From positions 1 to 59,344 of the forward strand of contig JAIOJV010000042.1 in the NCBI GenBank assembly GCA_019911805.1: a stretch of DNA of 59,344 nt, read 5' to 3'. Shown one piece after another: positions 7,722-15,392 of the stretch. Under the pieces are notes generated by a model. That model searched no databases, was not told where the DNA came from, and saw nothing but the letters and a program-made list of their open reading frames with translations. Both the position numbers and the translations under genes were made by a program. The DNA comes from Gammaproteobacteria bacterium (lineage in GTDB: Bacteria > Pseudomonadota > Gammaproteobacteria > Thiohalobacterales > Thiohalobacteraceae). Numbering within the stretch: the first letter of the stretch is position 1; each line of letters begins with the position of its first letter.

Positions 7722-9119
7722 ATGAGCGCGGCGCCCGTCGAAAAGATCAAGGTGGCGGGCGGCACACGCCCGCTGGTGCTGGTCTGTGAGGACGACGCGG
7801 CCATGCGCGAACTGGTGGCGAGCGTCATCGCGAAACTCGATGTCGAGGTGGTGCAGGCGGACAGTTCGCAGCATGCGCTCGACTATCTGGAGAACCATGA
7901 TGTCGCGCTGCTGGTCACCGATCTGCGCATGCCGCGCATCGATGGCCTGGAGCTGCTGCGCTTCGCCCGGGCGCACTCCCCCCTTACCCAGGTGGCCATG
8001 ATCACCGGCTACGCCACCGTCGAGTCGGCGGTGGAGGCGCTCAAGGCCGGTGCCTTCGACTATATCCGCAAGCCGTTCGACAACGAGGAGCTGCGCTGCG
8101 TCGCCGAACGTGCCCTGGAGCATTATCAGCTGCGCCGCGAGAACCGCGAGTTGCGTGAACAGAACCGGCTGATCCGCGAGAGCGAGGGCTTCATCGGGCG
8201 CTCGCAGGCGGTGGTACACATGCGCCGGCTGATCGATGCCGCGGCGGCGTACGACTGCACCGTGCTGATCACCGGCGAGAGCGGCTGTGGCAAGGAGCTG
8301 GTCGCGCAGCAGATCCACGCCCAGAGCAAGCGCAGCGACAAGCGCTTCGTCGCCATCAACTGCGCCGCCATCCCCGAGAATATCATCGAGAGCGAGTTGT
8401 TCGGTTATGTGAAGGGGGCGTTCACCGGCGCCGACCGCAACAAGCCCGGCCTGTTCGAGGCCGCCGACGGCGGTACACTGCTTCTCGACGAGGTCAACAA
8501 TGCCTCGCTGTCGCTGCAGGCCAAGCTGCTGCGGGTGCTGCAGGACGGGGCCTTCTACCGCATGGGCGACACTACGCCGCGCAGCGTCGATGTACGCGTG
8601 CTGGCCGCCAGTAACCGCATCATCCAGGACCTGATCGCCGCCGGTGAGTTCCGCGAGGACCTGTATTACCGCCTCAAGGTCATCGAGATCCATATCCCGC
8701 CGTTACATGAACGGCGCGACGACATCCCGCTGCTGGTGAATCATCTGACCGCGCGCATCTCGGCCCGCCTGGGCAAGCAGGTACGTGGCGTGACCACGCG
8801 CGTGCTGGGGGCGCTGATGCGCTATGAGTGGCCGGGCAACGTGCGCGAACTCGAAAACACGCTGGAGCGTATGATCATCCTCTCCGAGGGCGACATGATC
8901 GATGTCGACCTGCTACCGCCCGAGATCGCCAACAGCGGTGAGCCGATCGGCAAGGCACTGGACTACATGGCGCCGCAGAGCCTCGACGAGATCGAGGCGT
9001 ACTTCATCAAGAAGACGCTGCGCGAGACCGATGGTGACCGGGCGCTGAGTGCGGAGATCCTGGGGATCGACAAGTCGACACTGTGGCGCAAGATCAAGCG
9101 CTACCAGCTGGACGAATGA
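7722..9119 (+). CDS. NtrC-family sigma-54-dependent response regulator
   Basis: This 465-residue regulator has a receiver domain with phospho-acceptor Asp67 (VTDLRMP) and the conserved Lys in IRKPFDN. A central AAA+ domain carries Walker A GESGCGKE (about residue 186), the sigma-54 contact loop GAFTGA and Walker B LLLDEV, followed by a Fis-type helix-turn-helix at the C-terminus ([20 protein letters not shown]). It should act as an activator of RpoN-dependent promoters after phosphorylation by the adjacent kinase. Three sigma-54-type promoters upstream of the lipoprotein, cytochrome and porin genes are its natural targets. It starts at ATG 7722 after TTCAGG. The next gene follows after 19 bp with a GAGGAG site. 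Confidence 0.93.
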   Translation: MSAAPVEKIKVAGGTRPLVLVCEDDAAMRELVASVIAKLDVEVVQADSSQHALDYLENHDVALLVTDLRMPRIDGLELLRFARAHSPLTQVAMITGYATVESAVEALKAGAFDYIRKPFDNEELRCVAERALEHYQLRRENRELREQNRLIRESEGFIGRSQAVVHMRRLIDAAAAYDCTVLITGESGCGKELVAQQIHAQSKRSDKRFVAINCAAIPENIIESELFGYVKGAFTGADRNKPGLFEAADGGTLLLDEVNNASLSLQAKLLRVLQDGAFYRMGDTTPRSVDVRVLAASNRIIQDLIAAGEFREDLYYRLKVIEIHIPPLHERRDDIPLLVNHLTARISARLGKQVRGVTTRVLGALMRYEWPGNVRELENTLERMIILSEGDMIDVDLLPPEIANSGEPIGKALDYMAPQSLDEIEAYFIKKTLRETDGDRALSAEILGIDKSTLWRKIKRYQLDE

Positions 9120-9138
9120 CAACCGACGAGGAGTGACG

Positions 9139-9909
9139 ATGGGCATGGACCGGGTGCGTGGGATGGGCTGGGCGGTCGCGTTGCTGGTGGGTCTGCAGCT
9201 GCCGGCCGTGATGGCGGAGACTGCCGATGAGCGGCTGCAGCGCCTGGAGAACGAGATCCAGGAGCTGCGGCAACTGCTGCGCGAGCAGCAGACGGCCGCG
9301 CCGCCGGCACCGGCACCTGCCGCCGCGCCTGCGCCCGCCGTGGCAGCCGTCCCCTATGTCGAGGCCGCGCCCGTGCAGAACGGCGCCCACGTCCGCTACT
9401 ACATCCGCAACGAACCCCTGGGTGAGCGCCCGCCGGCCGCTGCGGCGACAGTGGAGGGGCGGATCTCGGATACGGAAGAACTGTCCTTCGATCCATCTGC
9501 CTACGACGTGCCGGACGCCGGCCTGTTCTCGAATTATCGCGATCCGGCGAGCTATCGCTATGTCGGCTTGCTGTTGGAGGGGGAACTGCCGGTGCGGGCG
9601 GCGGGCGAGTACGAGTTCGTCCTGCATCCGAAGCCGGCCCGCGAGGGCGGCCTCAACGTAGCCACGCGCATGAGCGCCTGGCTGCAGGTCGACGATCAGC
9701 CGGTACTCGAGTTCCGCGACCAGTCGAGCTGGCGGGCCCAGCGCGGCCAGATGCGCCTGAGTCCCGGCCTGCATCGCGTGCGCCTGTGGACAGTCGTGTC
9801 CTCCGACGGCTTCGGTCCGAGCCCCACGGACAGCCGGCTGTTGGTGGCGGTCAAGGGACCGGGCGACGCGGCGCCACGACCGTTGCGTGATCTGCGCATC
9901 GCCGAGTAG
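9139..9909 (+). CDS. secreted coiled-coil / PA14-like protein
   Basis: This 256-residue protein begins after GAGGAGTGACG. It has a signal peptide ending near VMAET, a short heptad coiled coil (ERLQRLENEIQELRQLLREQ, as in trimerising periplasmic proteins) and an Ala/Pro linker. A roughly 150-residue beta-rich domain follows, with features of a PA14 fold: YRYVGLLLEGELPVRAAG, SAWLQVDDQPVLEF and LSPGLHRVRLW. PA14 domains usually bind carbohydrate or form part of surface proteins. It lies 19 bp after the response regulator and so is probably co-transcribed. Its role in the electron-transfer module is unknown; it might anchor the complex or sense an extracellular ligand. Confidence 0.6.
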   Translation: MGMDRVRGMGWAVALLVGLQLPAVMAETADERLQRLENEIQELRQLLREQQTAAPPAPAPAAAPAPAVAAVPYVEAAPVQNGAHVRYYIRNEPLGERPPAAAATVEGRISDTEELSFDPSAYDVPDAGLFSNYRDPASYRYVGLLLEGELPVRAAGEYEFVLHPKPAREGGLNVATRMSAWLQVDDQPVLEFRDQSSWRAQRGQMRLSPGLHRVRLWTVVSSDGFGPSPTDSRLLVAVKGPGDAAPRPLRDLRIAE

Positions 9910-9942
9910 CTACGGCGTATCGCTCACACAGGCGACACCCCG

Positions 9943-10213
9943 CAGGGTGCGTCGAGGCGCAGCCTGACGCACCACGACCGCCGCGACTGAAATGGCTTTT
10001 CAGGATAAAAGATTTCATCGCCACGGAAGCACACGGAAAAACACGGAAGGCGGGGATGGGGCGGGTTTTATATTCCGTGTACTTCCGTGTGTTTCCGTGG
10101 CAAATGGATTTTCAGGATAAAGAACTTCATTGCCACGGAAACACACGGGAAAACACGGAAGGCGGGTCTGGAGCAGGTTTTACATTCCGTGTACTTCCGT
10201 GTGCTTCCGTGGC
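9943..10213. repeat. family E REP followed by two family A inverted repeats
   Basis: The 473-bp spacer 9910-10382 has no gene. It contains a GGTGCGTC...GACGCACC palindrome (9943-9974) and two complete family A hairpins: arms 10020-10048 with 10070-10101, and 10131-10160 with 10183-10213. The two A copies share a conserved loop, suggesting local duplication. Confidence 0.88.
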
Positions 10214-10313
10214 CACTGGGTTTTCAGGACAAAGAATCCTGCGTGGATTGCGTAGCTGAAACGAACGCTCCAGGGTGGTTGCGCAACGCCGCAGCCCGGT
10301 GCGCAAACAAACA

Positions 10314-10341
10314 GGGGGACAGATCGGAAAATCTGTCCCCC
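10314..10341 (-). terminator. hairpin terminator of the SOR-like gene
   Basis: A perfect 11-bp stem (GGGGGACAGAT and its complement) with a six-base loop is followed on the minus strand by TGTTTGTTT. It lies 41 bases downstream of the minus-strand SOR-like gene. Confidence 0.6.
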
Positions 10342-10382
10342 TCGTCATTGCCACTCCGGGCCCTGGCCCGGGGTGCAGCAGG

Positions 10383-10829
10383 TCAGGCGTACTTCAGCTT
10401 CGCTTCCTGCGCGGCCTTCGCGGTCGCGGCATCATAAGCCTTACCCGACCACATCATCGTGTAGACGGTCTCTTCGTTGCCGTTCTCGCACAGTTCCAGC
10501 ACATGCTTGAAGAGCGGCTGGAAGGTCTCGCTCTTGTGCGAATTCTCGTGGTTCTCGAAGGTATCCCAGAAGGTGATGATCAGCGCCTCCTTGTCCTTCA
10601 GGGGATTGGCAACGGCCTGACCGATCGTGGAACCCTCGTTGGAGATGGTGCCACTGTTCAGACAGACGAAGCCGCCGATGAAGCCGGTCTCTGAGTGGTA
10701 GGTCTTGACGTTTTCGCACAGCACCGCAACGCGCTCCTGCAGCTCGTCGAGGGTATAGCCTTCCTTCAGGATGACACGGTTGACGGTCACGATGCCGTCG
10801 CCGGGGAAGCCAGGAATCAGTTGAGCCAT
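10383..10829 (-). CDS. single-domain sulfur oxygenase reductase-like protein
   Basis: This 148-residue cytosolic protein has no signal or membrane segment. Its layout follows one ferredoxin-like alpha/beta-barrel half of sulfur oxygenase reductase (SOR). A cysteine (Cys38) lies in the helix before TGFIGGF, comparable to the catalytic Cys31 region. ITFWDTFENHENSHK holds an H-x3-H pair (His94, His98) like the SOR iron ligands His86 and His90. Glu120 in EETVYTM aligns with the third ligand Glu114. True SORs are about 310 residues with two such halves; this protein is half that length and lacks the second cysteine pair. It could be a SOR relative acting on sulfane sulfur or another mononuclear-iron or antibiotic-biosynthesis-monooxygenase-fold enzyme. 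An AGGAGGC site precedes the ATG. It is monocistronic. Confidence 0.5.
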   Translation of the reverse strand: MAQLIPGFPGDGIVTVNRVILKEGYTLDELQERVAVLCENVKTYHSETGFIGGFVCLNSGTISNEGSTIGQAVANPLKDKEALIITFWDTFENHENSHKSETFQPLFKHVLELCENGNEETVYTMMWSGKAYDAATAKAAQEAKLKYA

Positions 10830-10874
10830 GATGGTGCCTCCTATGGTCGCTGGTTGGGTTGTTTAGTGGTTGCT

Positions 10875-10903
10875 AATATAGATTATCTGACCAATTTAGT
10901 CAA
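10875..10903 (-). promoter_or_regulatory. promoter with Rrf2-type (IscR-like) operator
   Basis: On the minus strand TTGACT (10898-10903) and TATATT (10875-10880) are separated by exactly 17 bases, a good sigma-70 promoter for the SOR-like gene. The dyad TGAC-N7-GTCA (10888-10902) overlaps the -35 and spacer, and with the following ATAAT resembles the IscR/Rrf2 family half-site pattern. Repression by an iron-sulfur or NO-sensing Rrf2 regulator is inferred. Confidence 0.5.
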
Positions 10904-10972
10904 CCTTTAGCGACCCCATAAAATAAACTAATGACATGCGCGGGTACCGGGGTCGGCGGCCCGGGCCGTTGC

Positions 10973-12385
10973 TCAGCGGATCAGCAGGAACATCGCGGCC
11001 CCACCACGCTGCACGTTGAGCAGCAGACCGGAGCCCCTGCTGCGCCGGGCGGCTTCTTCCATCTCGTTGATATTGCTTAGAGGTATGCGGTTGATCGACA
11101 CGACCACGTCACCCGGTTGCAGACCGGTGTGGGCCGCCGGCCCGCGGGGATCGAGTTCGGCCAGCAACACCCCCTGAACGCGGCCGTACTGCGGCATGCC
11201 TTCCTCAATATTAGAAAACTGCGCGCCGGCCAGGCGCGGGTGCAGGGTCTTGCCGTCCAGCCGGGTCAGGTCGGGCGCCTTGATGACGGCCTCGATCCGC
11301 TTCCGGGTGCCGTCACGCAGGACCTCGAGCGTGACCCGTTCGCCGACCCGCAACAGGCCGATGCGGTTGCGCACATCGGCGGCGGATTCCACGCCGCGGC
11401 CGTTGACGCTGACGATGACGTCGCCGACACGGACGCCGGCCTGCGCGGCCGGCGAGTCCTTGGTGACGGCGGCGACGACCGTCCCGCGCTGTGGCTGCAG
11501 GCCGAAGGCCTGGGCCAGCTCGGGGGTGAGGTCCTGGGCGGTGATGCCCAGCTGGCCGCGGCTGACCTCGCCGTGGGTGATGAGCTGGGTCATGATCTCG
11601 TGCGCCATGTTGACGGGGATGGCGAAGCCGATACCGACGTTGCCGCCGCCTGGCGCGATGATGGCCGTGTTCAGCCCGACCAGTTCACCGCGCAGATTCA
11701 CCAGTGCACCGCCGGAGTTGCCCGGATTGATGGAGGCGTCCGTCTGGATGAAGTCTTCGTAGCCCTCGATACCGAGGCCACTGCGGCCCAGGGCGCTGAC
11801 GATGCCGGAGGTCACCGTCTGGCCGAGGCCGAAGGGATTGCCGATGGCGACCACGAAATCGCCCACCCGCAGTGCGTCGGAATCCGCCAGCGGCAGGGCG
11901 GTGAGGTGCTCCGGAGGGATGTGGATGACGGCGACATCGGACTCCGGATCGGTGCCGATCAGTTCGGCCTCAAAGCTGCGGCCGTCGCTCAGCATGACGC
12001 GGATCTGCTCGGCCTTGTCGATGACATGATGGTTGGTGAGCACATAGCCCTGCTCGGCGTCGACCACCACGCCCGAGCCGAGACTCTGGGTCTGGCGTTC
12101 GCGCGGCTGGTCGGGGAGTTCGAAGAAGCGCCGGAAGAAGGGGTCGTTCAACAGCGGATTCTGCTGGATACGCACGCGGCCAACGGTGGCGATGTTGACC
12201 ACCGCGGGCGTGACCTGCTGCAGCATGGGGGCGAGCGTCGGCAGCGGCTGGCCGTCCACGGCCATGGGCAGCGCAGCGGTGGCGCCCAGTGGCAGGGAGA
12301 GGGTCGGAATCAACGTCAGCGCCACACTCAGAAGCAGCCGGCGGGCGCGGCGCATCCGCTGCGGCCTGACAGACGCAGCCCTCAT
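10973..12385 (-). CDS. DegP/DegQ-type periplasmic serine protease (Do family)
   Basis: This 470-residue periplasmic protease-chaperone has a signal peptide (Arg-rich start, hydrophobic core residues 17-37). The trypsin-like domain carries the catalytic triad His120 (TNHHVID), Asp150 (ESDVAVI) and Ser224 (NPGNSGGAL). Two PDZ domains follow (about 290-370 and 385-470, the second with GLQPGDVVVSIN). The length and two PDZ domains fit DegP/DegQ/MucD. The ATG at 12385 overlaps the TGA of the upstream hsp20 gene as ATGA, so translation is coupled and the protease is the last gene of the chaperone operon. It should degrade or refold damaged envelope proteins under the same heat-shock control. Confidence 0.93.
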   Translation of the reverse strand: MRAASVRPQRMRRARRLLLSVALTLIPTLSLPLGATAALPMAVDGQPLPTLAPMLQQVTPAVVNIATVGRVRIQQNPLLNDPFFRRFFELPDQPRERQTQSLGSGVVVDAEQGYVLTNHHVIDKAEQIRVMLSDGRSFEAELIGTDPESDVAVIHIPPEHLTALPLADSDALRVGDFVVAIGNPFGLGQTVTSGIVSALGRSGLGIEGYEDFIQTDASINPGNSGGALVNLRGELVGLNTAIIAPGGGNVGIGFAIPVNMAHEIMTQLITHGEVSRGQLGITAQDLTPELAQAFGLQPQRGTVVAAVTKDSPAAQAGVRVGDVIVSVNGRGVESAADVRNRIGLLRVGERVTLEVLRDGTRKRIEAVIKAPDLTRLDGKTLHPRLAGAQFSNIEEGMPQYGRVQGVLLAELDPRGPAAHTGLQPGDVVVSINRIPLSNINEMEEAARRSRGSGLLLNVQRGGAAMFLLIR

Positions 12386-12894
12386 CCCTGTACGTCGATG
12401 CGGTTGCGGCCCGCCGCCCGCGTCCGCGGCAGCGTCACCTCCAGCACACCACGCCGGTAGCGGGCCTTCGCGCGGCTGTCGTCGACCTCGGCAGGCAGGG
12501 CGATGGTGCGTTCGAAGCTGCCGTAGGCGCATTCCAGGACGCGGAAACGCCCTTCCTGGGATTCACGCTGCACATGCTTTTCGCCGCGTACCCGCAGCAC
12601 ACCGTGGTCCACGCTGAGGTCGAATTGATCGGCCTCCATGCCTGGCGCCTCGATGCGCACGTGCACCTCGGTCGCCGTTTCGCGTACATCCGCGGCCATG
12701 AATCCCCAGCGTGGGGCACGCTGCATGATCTGCTCCTCGGCGGTCTCGAGCGTGCCGCGCCGGGCGAGTGGATTGAAGCGCGTGATGGCCGAGCCGGCGC
12801 GTGTGCGCAGCTCACGCCAGCCCTCGGCCCAACCCTCGGCAAGGTTGTCCCAGGCGCGGCCGAGATTCTCCGTAACCGTATCAAAGGTGCTCAT
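12382..12894 (-). CDS. small heat-shock protein, Hsp20 family (divergent)
   Basis: This 170-residue protein contains an alpha-crystallin domain (about residues 65-165) with VHVRIEAPGMEADQFDLSV, GVLRVRGEK and GVLEVTLPRT, the beta-sandwich core of Hsp20. The N-terminal 60 residues are Trp-rich (RAWDNLAEGWAEGWRELRTR) and differ from the other Hsp20 in this operon. The C-terminal I-x-I motif is replaced by NRIDVQG. The start at 12894 follows an AGGAGG site; the longer frame upstream would add a proline-rich extension with no site. It is expected to bind unfolding proteins and pass them to the DnaJ-like partner. Its stop overlaps the start of the DegQ-like gene. Confidence 0.85.
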   Translation of the reverse strand: MSTFDTVTENLGRAWDNLAEGWAEGWRELRTRAGSAITRFNPLARRGTLETAEEQIMQRAPRWGFMAADVRETATEVHVRIEAPGMEADQFDLSVDHGVLRVRGEKHVQRESQEGRFRVLECAYGSFERTIALPAEVDDSRAKARYRRGVLEVTLPRTRAAGRNRIDVQG

Positions 12895-12962
12895 GATGAC
12901 AGTCCTCCTGGCGGTGAAGCGTTTGCCCGCAGGGGGCGGCTGTGGCGGTTGCCCCCGGGGCG

Positions 12963-13286
12963 TCAAAGCGGATCGAACAACTGTTCCAGCAGCTGCACGC
13001 GACGTCGCAGCGTGCGTACCTCCTCGAGCAGATCCAGCGCCAGCGCCGCGCCGGCGAAGTCGATGCCGAGATCGCGCTGCAGGTGCTGGGTGATGCGTAT
13101 GCGTTCCAGCGCGATGGCATCGAAGCGCCAGGCAGCGGGTGCGGCACCGTGCGCTTCGAGCACGCCCGCCTCGACCATCTCGATGAGGCGCTCGGCGTGC
13201 AGGCCGCAGGCCTCGCTCAGATCGAGCAGCGTCAATTCCAGGCGCTGGTCCAGTAACAGCATGTCCGGCAGATCAGTTCTTGGCAT
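12963..13286 (-). CDS. cbpM: chaperone modulator CbpM
   Basis: This 107-residue protein matches CbpM, the MerR-like helical inhibitor of CbpA. Features are an early leucine-rich helix (LDQRLELTLLDLSEACGL), a short strand with AAWRFDAIALERIRITQHLQ and a C-terminal leucine-zipper-like helix (LDLLEEVRTLRRRVQLLEQL). Its start overlaps the end of cbpA by 14 bases, which confirms the pairing. CbpM binds the J domain of CbpA and blocks its stimulation of DnaK, so it tunes the co-chaperone. Confidence 0.88.
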   Translation of the reverse strand: MPRTDLPDMLLLDQRLELTLLDLSEACGLHAERLIEMVEAGVLEAHGAAPAAWRFDAIALERIRITQHLQRDLGIDFAGAALALDLLEEVRTLRRRVQLLEQLFDPL

Positions 13287-14247
13287 CGGTCGACTCCCAG
13301 GCGCTGCGCGGATCGAAGCGTACTTCGTCCGCCATACGCTGGTAGAGCTCGCGTGCGCGGGCGTCGCTCGCCGGCGGATTGACGAGCTTCAGGATGATGA
13401 ACAGATCGCCCGGCTGTTGCGCCGGCAGGCCACGGCCCTTGAGGCGCAGCTTCTGGCCCGATTGGGCATCGGCCGGCACCTTGACCTCGACGCGCCCGGC
13501 CGGCGTCGGGACCTGGACGCGTGCACCGAGCGCCGCCTCCCAGGGTGCCAGCGGCAAGCTCAGATACAAGTCGCGTCCTTCGACCTGGAACAGCCGGTGA
13601 GGTTCAAATTCGATTTCGAGATAGAGATCGCCGGCGGTTGCGCCGCTGCCGCCGGGCCCGCCCTGGCCGGCCAGGCGGATCTTCTGGCCGGCACCGATAC
13701 CCTTGGGGATGCGCAGATTCAGCGTGCGCGGGCGCAGGCTCACCCGCCCGTGCGCATCGACTGCGGGCGCCTGCAGCTGGATGCTGCGCTGCGCGCCGCT
13801 GAAGCTGTCCTCCAGTGAGATGAGGATCTTCGCATGATGATCTTCGCCGCGCAGGGCATGGCGGCCATGGCGGCCTGGATGCGCGCCATGGCCGGCGAAC
13901 GGCGAGCCCATGCCGAACAACGTCTCGAAGAAATCGCTGAACTGGTGGGCGTCGGCACCGGTGGGGCCGCCGCCGCTGAATTCGAAGCCGGCGTCCCAGT
14001 CCGGCGGTGGCCGGAACTCCTGGCCGCTGCGCCACTGACTGCCGAGCTGATCGTAGGCCGCGCGTTTTTCGGGGTCCTTCAGGACCTCGTTGGCCTCGTT
14101 GATCTCCTTGAAGCGGGCCTCCGCATCCGGTTCCTTGCTGACGTCCGGATGATACTTGCGCGCCAGCTTGCGATAGGCGCGTTTGATCTCGTCCGCAGTC
14201 GCGTCTTTGGCGACGCCGAGGCTCGCGTAATAGTCCTTGAATTCCAT
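13273..14247 (-). CDS. cbpA: curved-DNA-binding co-chaperone CbpA (DnaJ-like)
   Basis: This 324-residue class II J-protein has an N-terminal J domain (residues 4-70) with the HPD motif in KYHPDVSKEP. A Gly/Phe-Pro-rich linker follows, then two beta-rich substrate-binding domains with no zinc cysteines (LNLRIPKGIGAGQKIRLAGQ and VEVKVPADAQSGQKLRLKGR). This is the architecture of CbpA rather than DnaJ. A His/Gly-rich stretch around residues 115-140 is unusual. The overlap with cbpM and the flanking Hsp20 genes mark a protein-folding operon. It should stimulate DnaK ATPase and can bind DNA. Confidence 0.93.
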   Translation of the reverse strand: MEFKDYYASLGVAKDATADEIKRAYRKLARKYHPDVSKEPDAEARFKEINEANEVLKDPEKRAAYDQLGSQWRSGQEFRPPPDWDAGFEFSGGGPTGADAHQFSDFFETLFGMGSPFAGHGAHPGRHGRHALRGEDHHAKILISLEDSFSGAQRSIQLQAPAVDAHGRVSLRPRTLNLRIPKGIGAGQKIRLAGQGGPGGSGATAGDLYLEIEFEPHRLFQVEGRDLYLSLPLAPWEAALGARVQVPTPAGRVEVKVPADAQSGQKLRLKGRGLPAQQPGDLFIILKLVNPPASDARARELYQRMADEVRFDPRSAWESTDAKN

Positions 14248-14277
14248 AGTCCGATCATCTGCCGTTCAGACGGGTAA

Positions 14278-14304
14278 CCCCGCGCCGGGCTGTCCGGCGC
14301 GGGG
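14278..14304 (-). other. intercistronic hairpin
   Basis: A perfect 11-bp GC stem (CCCCGCGCCGG and complement) with a five-base loop lies between hsp20 and cbpA on the minus-strand transcript. No T run follows on that strand. It is more likely to set the mRNA ratio of hsp20 to downstream genes by stabilising the 3' end than to terminate fully. Confidence 0.5.
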
Positions 14305-14313
14305 TCGGTTCCC

Positions 14314-14760
14314 TCAGACCTCGACCTGGATGCGGCGCGGCTGCACCTTCTCCTGTTTCGGGATCACCACCTCCAGCACACCCTGCTGGCACTTGGCGCT
14401 GATCGCCTCGGCGTTGGCGCTGTCCGGCAGGCTGAAGCGGCGGAAGAAACTGCCGCGCACCCGTTCGATGCGCTTGTAGCCTTCGCGCTCTTCCTTCTGT
14501 TCGGACAGGCGTTCGCCCTGGATGGTGAGGATACCATTCTCCATCCGTACCTCGATGTCCTTGGGATCGACACCGGGGATGTCCGCGTGGATGACGAAGC
14601 GCTCGGGTTCTTCCTTGATATCGACGGCCGGCGCCCAGTCGCTGGCCGCGACGCTGCCGTCCTCCGCGCCCGCCCGGCGGTGTTGCGGTGAAAACATCTG
14701 ATCGATTTCGCTGTGGAGCTGATTGAGCAGCCCCCAGGGTTCATAACGGACCATGCTCAT
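14314..14760 (-). CDS. small heat-shock protein, Hsp20/IbpA-like
   Basis: This 148-residue Hsp20 heads the chaperone operon. The alpha-crystallin domain (about residues 40-135) carries DIKEEPERFVIHADIPGVDP, GILTIQGER and GVLEVVIPK, and the C-terminal tail has a PK-x-Q pattern. Length and motifs are standard for bacterial class A small heat-shock proteins (ATP-independent holdases). It is the first gene after a sigma-32-type promoter. The order hsp20-cbpA-cbpM-hsp20-protease suggests that aggregation control, DnaK hand-off and envelope proteolysis are switched on together. Confidence 0.92.
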   Translation of the reverse strand: MSMVRYEPWGLLNQLHSEIDQMFSPQHRRAGAEDGSVAASDWAPAVDIKEEPERFVIHADIPGVDPKDIEVRMENGILTIQGERLSEQKEEREGYKRIERVRGSFFRRFSLPDSANAEAISAKCQQGVLEVVIPKQEKVQPRRIQVEV

Positions 14761-14812
14761 AGTCGTTGTCCTCGGTTGGATTGGCGCTTCGCTGGAAGCG
14801 CGGTCTGCAACT

Positions 14813-14845
14813 CATATGGGAGCGGCGCGGGCGAACATCAAGGGG
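14813..14845 (-). promoter_or_regulatory. sigma-32 (heat-shock) promoter candidate
   Basis: On the minus strand CCCCTTGAT and TCCCATAT are separated by about 15 bases, matching the RpoH pattern (CTTGAA-N13-17-CCCCATnT). It lies about 50 bases upstream of the first hsp20, as expected for the promoter of the five-gene chaperone operon. Confidence 0.55.
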
Positions 14846-14989
14846 CGGGGTTGAGGCGGCGGCTGGAGGGGACTACGCTTCATCCAGGGTCACCTGTGCT
14901 CGCCGCAGGTCGGCTGAACCCCGACAAATCCTGACCAAACCCGGTGCTGCGCTCGTGGTGTGGTTTTCGGGCTTTATCAATGAGTCTTT

Positions 14990-15009
14990 CCCGTGTGCTT
15001 CCGTGGCCA
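14990..15009. repeat. family A single right arm
   Basis: One CCGTGTGCTTCCGTGGCC arm without a recognisable partner lies in the 632-bp divergent spacer between the chaperone operon and nrdJa. The rest of this spacer holds the heat-shock promoter, an AT-rich tract (15185-15215) and the NrdR boxes. I see no gene in it. Confidence 0.7.
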
Positions 15010-15100
15010 AGGTGGTTTCAGTAAGCGCCATCCAGGTTTTGGTATCCGCTGGCATGGTAGATTTCAAGGCTTTACGGAGGTCGTTGGTGGGTATATTAGA

Positions 15101-15118
15101 ACCACAATATATAGTGGT
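15101..15118. promoter_or_regulatory. NrdR box 1 (distal)
   Basis: ACCACAATATATAGTGGT is a near-perfect palindrome matching the NrdR box core (ACAATATATwGT). It lies about 290 bp upstream of nrdJa and about 167 bp (16 helical turns) upstream of the second box, farther than the usual tandem spacing. Confidence 0.6.
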
Positions 15119-15228
15119 TCGCTTCTGTACGATGAAGGGCTTGGCAGGGCCGCTGCAAACTGGTATAGGGCGGCTGCATCGATATTAACTTATTGAATTA
15201 TATATATAATAAATACACGTCCGGCCTA

Positions 15229-15284
15229 TTGACAGTCCACTTGCGGCCACCTAACCTACACCGGCACGACACAATATGTTGTGT
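15229..15284 (+). promoter_or_regulatory. nrdJ promoter with NrdR box 2
   Basis: TTGACA (15229-15234), a 17-base spacer and TAACCT (15252-15257) form a plausible promoter. The palindrome ACACAATATGTTGTGT (15269-15284), an NrdR-type operator, begins just after the expected start point. Repression by NrdR when dATP is high is the likely control. Confidence 0.6.
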
Positions 15285-15392
15285 GTCGGTTGGGTCTCCC
15301 GGCACCCCCGATCGAGATGTTGGTGCCGACCCGACTCCCGTTTCGCCGCACGCCCCGGGCGAAACGAAAACAAAAGGGAACCAGGAGGTTCG

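Noticed and set aside
6056-7828. 590-codon minus-strand frame over the kinase
   Set aside because: Antisense to intact histidine kinase motifs and extends into a family A repeat.
10056-10259. Short peptides such as SVCFRVFPWQ from repeats
   Set aside because: Translations like CFRGQ and RVLPWP recur wherever family A lies, on either strand. They are artefacts of the repeat, not genes.
14848-15392. Cobalamin riboswitch upstream of nrdJa
   Set aside because: The B12-dependent enzyme invites one, but I see no B12-box or conserved helix set; NrdR boxes explain regulation better.
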